Positions 42,705 to 46,047 of a stretch of DNA of 46,047 nucleotides are shown here, in pieces; within the stretch, counting starts at the first letter, position 1; the number at the start of each line of letters is the position of its first letter. The position numbers were made by a program, and so were the translations under genes. The notes beneath the pieces are model-generated. The model was not told where the DNA came from, did no database searches, and saw only the letters and a list, made by a program, of their open reading frames with translations. This DNA comes from Oscillospiraceae bacterium (GTDB taxonomy: Bacteria > Bacillota > Clostridia > Oscillospirales > Ruminococcaceae), in assembly GCA_017541275.1 (NCBI GenBank), contig JAFXZM010000028.1, positions 1-46,047 on the forward strand, given 5' to 3'.

Positions 42705-43459
42705 ATGAAAAACTGATTCAGATTACAGGTGTATTTGTGCTTGCCGCCGCGATGCTGACCGGCTGCGGAGCGCAGTCCGCAGAGAGCAGTGCGGATTCTG
42801 TAACAGCGCCCGCAGCGGCACTGTATTCCGATTCCCGTGCCGTAACGGAATCCCCGAAGTGGGTCACGAAGCTGGATGCGGCAAAGGAAGCAGAGCAGTT
42901 GATCGTCGTGGCGGGCTATGACAAAAATACCGCCTACATCTCCATGCACGAGAAGCAGGACGGCAAGTGGATGAAGCTGCTGTCCACCCCCGGCTATATC
43001 GGGCTGGACGGACTGGGCAAGGCGAATATCGAGGAGGCGCTCACACCGGTCGGCACATTTACGATCGACAAGGCATTCGGCATCGCCGATGACCCCGGCT
43101 GTCAGATGGATTATATCAAGGTCGATGATTCCTATTACTGGTCGGGCGACCCGAATCATCACTTCAACGAGCTGGTTTCCGTCAACGATGTCAAGGAACT
43201 CGACACAGAGGAGAGCGAGCATATCACGGATTATCAGTTCCAGTATCAGTATGTGCTCAATCTCGGCTACAATTCGGAATGCGAGGTACAGAACGGCTAT
43301 GCGTTCTTCTTCCACTGCTTCGGCGACCGGAAGCCGTATACCGGCGGCTGCGTTTCGGTGCCGGAGAACATCATGAAGCAGATTATGCAGAAGATTCGCC
43401 CGAACTGCAGGATCACCATTGATACAATGGAGAATCTTCATGCAGATTTCAATGACTGA
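42705..43459 (+). CDS. L,D-transpeptidase-like lipoprotein, frameshifted just after the start
   Basis: The body of the gene is open from 42701 in the frame of GTG 42737. It encodes a lipoprotein signal (VLAAAMLTGCG) and a domain with FFFHCFGDRKPYTGGCVSVP, the His and Cys of YkuD-type L,D-transpeptidases, which cross-link or attach proteins to peptidoglycan. The only ATG with a sensible signal N-terminus is 42705, which is one base out of frame: ATG-AAAAA-CTG reads MKN-stop. One more A would give MKKLIQITGVFVLAAAMLTG, an ideal signal peptide. So either a base was lost in the A-run, or the site slips, or a shorter GTG start is used. It is not clearly dead, because the rest is intact. Confidence 0.72.
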
Positions 43460-43477
43460 TTGCAGAAGCGGCGCTGT

Positions 43478-43521
43478 ATAGCAGCAAAATCATTGTGAAG
43501 CGATACCATTATTTTCAAGCT
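43478..43521 (+). repeat. Intergenic repeat family 1, partial copy D (3' end)
   Basis: TATAGCAGCAAAATCATT then GTGAAGCGATACCATTATTT and TCAAGCTGA correspond to the 3' end of copies A and B. As in copy A, a hairpin follows immediately (CCGTTCC/GGAACGG). It lies just before aroE. Confidence 0.45.
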
Positions 43522-43557
43522 GACCGTTCCTGCGCGGAACGGAAAACGGAGGTCTGT

Positions 43558-44843
43558 ATGACTGATTTCAAAACACCCTGCGGTCTGATCGGGCGGAAGC
43601 TCGGTCACAGCATATCGCCGGAGATTCATGCGGCGCTGGGCAATCCGCAGTATTCGCTCTATGAGCTGGAACCGGACGAACTGCCGGTGTTTCTTGCTGA
43701 CGAACGCCTGAAAGCGCTCAACGTCACCATTCCGTATAAAATAGACGTCATACCGCTGTGTGCGTCGCTTGATCCGCTTGCGGAGGCGATCGGCAGTGTC
43801 AATACGCTGGTGCGGCAGGAGGACGGCTCATGGAAGGGCTATAATACCGACGCCTACGGCCTGCGGTGCATGATGCGGGCGGGCTGTCATTTGACGGCGC
43901 AGATGTTCTGGTGCTGGGAAACGGCGGCGTGTCCCAGACGATACAGGCGATTGCGCGGCTTGACGGATGCAGGACACTGACGGTTCTGGATCTGCAAGGC
44001 ACGGCGCACACCTATGATGACCTGCCGGAATTCTATGCAGACACGACGCTGATTGTCAATGCAACACCGGTCGGAATGTACCCGAATGCGGGCAAATCGC
44101 TGGTTGATCTCACGAAATTCGCGAAGCTGAAGGGCGTCGCGGATGTGATTTACAATCCCGCGAGAACAGCTCTGCTGCTTCAGGCGGAGGCGCTCGGCAT
44201 ACCGTATGCGGGCGGCCTGACGATGCTGGTCGCACAGGCCAAGCAGGCGGCGGAGCATTTCTTCGGCCGGGCGATTGACGACGCAAAGATCGCAGAGATC
44301 GGCGCAGATATGCAGCGGGATGCAGAAAACATCGTGCTGATCGGAATGCCGGGCTGCGGCAAGAGCACGATCGGCAATGCGCTCGAAGCCCTGACCGGCA
44401 GGCGGCAGATCGACCTTGATGCAGAGATTGTGAAGAAGGCGGGCAAATCCATTCCGGAAATCTTTGCGGAGGGCGGCGAGGAAGCATTCCGGCAGATCGA
44501 AACGGAGACTGTGCAGGAGCAGAGCGCAAACCGCGGCGTGATTCTGGTCACGGGCGGCGGCGTTGTGACCAGAGCGGAAAATTACGCGCCTCTGCGCAGC
44601 AACGGCAGGCTGTATCACATCACAAGGCCGGTCGCGGAGCTGAGCCGCGAGGGCAGACCGCTTTCCCTGCATGCCGATCTGAACGAAATGGCAGCAAAGC
44701 GGATGCCGCTATACAGGAAATTTGCGGATACTGAGATTGCAAACAGCAGCACGCCGGCGGAAGCGGCAGAACAGATATGGAGGGATTTTCATGCATATAC
44801 TCGTGCTGAATGGGCCGAATTTGAACATGCTCGGCATACGTGA
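43558..44843 (+). CDS. aroE: Fused shikimate dehydrogenase-shikimate kinase (AroE-AroK), frameshifted
   Basis: The first frame (43558-43884) encodes the AroE substrate domain: GLIGRKLGHSISPEIHAALG, NVTIPYK with the catalytic Lys, and NTDAYG. It then loses homology. From about 43878 the next frame continues exactly where AroE should: GLSFDGADVLVLGNGGVSQT, then VNATPVGMYPN and YAGGLTMLVAQA. It runs without a stop into a shikimate kinase (AroK) domain with IVLIGMPGCGKSTIG and IDLDAEIVKKAGKSIPEIF, ending at 44843. One G missing from GGGCGGG (43877-43883) would restore canonical spacing. The enzyme catalyses two consecutive steps of the shikimate pathway. aroQ overlaps its end. Either the gene is mutated or the base is a sequencing error. 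Confidence 0.85.
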
Positions 44844-45234
44844 GCCGGAGCACTACGGCACACAGACTTTGGCTGACCTGACCGCGATGATTGAAGCAGA
44901 GGCGGCGCGTCTGGGCATCACAGTGGAATGCCGGCAGTCGAATCATGAGGGCGAGCTTGTTGACTGGATTCAGGGTGCATACGGCAAAGCGGACGGCATA
45001 CTCATCAATCCGGCAGCGTATACGCACACGAGCGTCGCGCTGCTCGATGCGGTCAAGGCGGTGTCGCTGCCGACCGTAGAGGTACATATCTCCGATCCGG
45101 ATACGCGCGATGAATTCCGGAAGATCTCGTATATCCGGCAGGCCTGCATTGCGACGGTCAAGGGCAAGGGCTTTCCGGGCTATATTGAGGGAATGCAGAT
45201 TCTTGTCCGTCATATCGCAGCGAAGCGCCGGTAA
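44791..45234 (+). CDS. aroQ: 3-dehydroquinate dehydratase, type II
   Basis: A 147-residue type II dehydroquinase that makes 3-dehydroshikimate, the substrate of AroE next door. Family motifs are complete: LVLNGPNLNMLGIREPEHYG (catalytic Tyr), QSNHEGELVDWIQ, LINPAAYTHTSVALLDAV and VEVHISD. ATG 44791 follows GGAGGG and lies inside the aroK coding end (53-bp overlap), so it depends on the same mRNA. Together the two genes cover three consecutive shikimate steps. Confidence 0.96.
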   Translation: MHILVLNGPNLNMLGIREPEHYGTQTLADLTAMIEAEAARLGITVECRQSNHEGELVDWIQGAYGKADGILINPAAYTHTSVALLDAVKAVSLPTVEVHISDPDTRDEFRKISYIRQACIATVKGKGFPGYIEGMQILVRHIAAKRR

Positions 45235-45239
45235 AGCGG

Positions 45240-45303
45240 TCATTTATCATGAGACTCCCCGCGCTGTCCCCACTTTGAATCCGTCGGAGACAATTCTTTG
45301 ACA
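45240..45303 (-). repeat. Intergenic repeat family 1, copy C (inverted, 5' part)
   Basis: On the minus strand it reads CAGTCTGTCAAAGAATTGTC and then CCGACGGATTCAAAGTGGGG (core at 45286-45269), matching the start of copy B with one core mismatch (AAAGTGGG). It lies right after the gap terminator in the minus direction, as copy A lies after the guaA terminator. Confidence 0.65.
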
Positions 45304-45308
45304 GACTG

Positions 45309-45346
45309 AAGCGCCCGCCGTACTTTTTCTGTACGGCGGGCGCTTT
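45309..45346 (-). terminator. Terminator of gap (minus strand)
   Basis: A 13-bp perfect stem GCGCCCGCCGTAC (45311-45323)/GTACGGCGGGCGC (45331-45343), extended by A-T pairs. It sits 26 bp after the gap stop; it may also stop aroQ transcription on the plus strand (TTT follows). Confidence 0.85.
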
Positions 45347-45371
45347 GCATACATGATTGCGCTTCAGCGGA

Positions 45372-46047
45372 TTAGCCCAGCTCTGCGAAATACTTGATGG
45401 TGCGAACCATCTGGCTGGTGTAGGAGTTCTCGTTGTCGTACCACGAAACAACCTGAACCTCATAGAGATCGTCAGCAATCTTTGCGACCATGGTCTGGGT
45501 TGCATCGAACAGAGAACCGTAGGTCATGCCGATGACGTCGGAGGAAACGATCTGATCCTCGTTGTAGCCGAAGGAAGCAGATGCAGCAGCCTTCATTGCG
45601 GCATTGATGCCTTCCTTGGTCACATCAGCACCCTTGACAACAGCAGTCAGGATGGTGGTGGAGCCGGTCGGAACCGGAACACGCTGTGCAGAGCCGATCA
45701 GCTTGCCGTTCAGCTCCGGAATAACCAGACCGATTGCCTTTGCAGCACCGGTGGAGTTCGGAACGATGTTTGCTGCGCCTGCGCGTGCGCGGCGGAGATC
45801 ACCCTTGCGGTGCGGGCCGTCGAGGATCATCTGGTCGCCGGTGTAGGCGTGAATGGTGCTCATGATACCGGACTGGATCGGAGCATAATCGTTCAGAGCC
45901 TTTGCCATCGGAGCCAGGCAGTTGGTGGTGCAGGATGCAGCAGAGATGATCTGGTCATCAGCTGTCAGGATACCTTCGTTAACAGAGAATACAACAGTCT
46001 TCAGATCATTGCCGGCCGGAGCAGAGATAACAACCTTCTTAGCACCA
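45372..46047 (-). CDS. gap: Glyceraldehyde-3-phosphate dehydrogenase (5' end outside the window)
   Basis: The minus-strand frame is open to the window edge, beginning [20 protein letters not shown]. The catalytic Cys is in [17 protein letters not shown] and the substrate-site residues follow in [40 protein letters not shown] and [12 protein letters not shown]. It ends [20 protein letters not shown]. About the C-terminal two thirds (225 residues) are present. It is the glycolytic enzyme that oxidises glyceraldehyde 3-phosphate. Codon use is more biased than its neighbours, fitting high expression. The NAD-binding N-terminus is not in the window. Confidence 0.98.
   Translation of the reverse strand, partial: GAKKVVISAPAGNDLKTVVFSVNEGILTADDQIISAASCTTNCLAPMAKALNDYAPIQSGIMSTIHAYTGDQMILDGPHRKGDLRRARAGAANIVPNSTGAAKAIGLVIPELNGKLIGSAQRVPVPTGSTTILTAVVKGADVTKEGINAAMKAAASASFGYNEDQIVSSDVIGMTYGSLFDATQTMVAKIADDLYEVQVVSWYDNENSYTSQMVRTIKYFAELG

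Noticed and set aside
1-46047. Defence island, prophage or integrated element
   Set aside because: No integrase, transposase, phage structural gene, toxin pair or nuclease cassette is seen. The gene content is core metabolism and cell-surface functions.

Overview
The window looks like chromosomal DNA from a GC-rich (by eye mid-50s percent), anaerobic, fibre-degrading Clostridia member close to Ruminococcus (Oscillospiraceae). The evidence is a type I dockerin on the first gene, Thr-rich linkers on secreted proteins, secreted carbohydrate-active lipoproteins, a V-type rather than F-type ATPase operon, a CIRCE/HrcA heat-shock operon and consensus sigma-A promoters with 17-bp spacers. No tRNA or rRNA gene, CRISPR array, insertion sequence or prophage is visible.

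Layout. (1) 1-267: dockerin-ended 3' end of a secreted protein. (2) 479-6918: CIRCE-controlled hrcA-grpE-orf83-dnaK, two small membrane/lipoprotein genes, then dnaJ with its own promoter. (3) 7045-8496: GH16 glucanase lipoprotein. (4) 8583-12028, minus: ECF sigma factor coupled to a 960-residue membrane protein that looks like its anti-sigma/sensor partner. (5) 12443-14104: an RNA-rich stretch with a probable 6S RNA (minus), a DUF1292 gene (minus) and a ~790-nt plus-strand transcription unit that has a perfect promoter and a terminator but no credible ORF; I read this as a large structured noncoding RNA. (6) 14172-16616, minus: surface protein, sortase and membrane protein. (7) 16854-25727: V-ATPase operon in the order G-C-I-K-F-E-A-B-D, with a structured leader and an internal terminator-like hairpin. 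(8) 25773-27456: methyltransferase and N-carbamoylputrescine amidase. (9) 27529-29531, minus: SGNH hydrolase lipoprotein and ThrH-like phosphatase. (10) 29778-31576: guaA. (11) 31801-34142, minus: CarD-like regulator, araD-like epimerase, RING-like zinc membrane protein. (12) 34353-37463: secG, rnr and a convergent acetyltransferase. (13) 37850-40636: rpmG-secE-nusG-rplK-rplA. (14) 40711-43459: two tandem paralogous zinc-ribbon membrane proteins and an L,D-transpeptidase-like lipoprotein with a frameshift just after its start. (15) 43558-45234: aroE-aroK fusion (frameshifted) and aroQ. (16) 45372-46047, minus: 5'-truncated gap.

Two families of short intergenic repeats occur. One (core CGACGGATTCAAAATGGG) has copies near 31600, 37630 and 45280 (inverted), plus a 3'-end copy near 43500. 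The other (core TGGGTTGTCAC) has copies near 12304 and 29677. The strongest candidate for something undescribed is the large RNA at 13308-14104. After it come the V-ATPase leader, the sigma/sensor pair and the sortase cassette whose substrate has a non-LPXTG sorting signal. All calls come from reading the sequence; no search or folding program was run.
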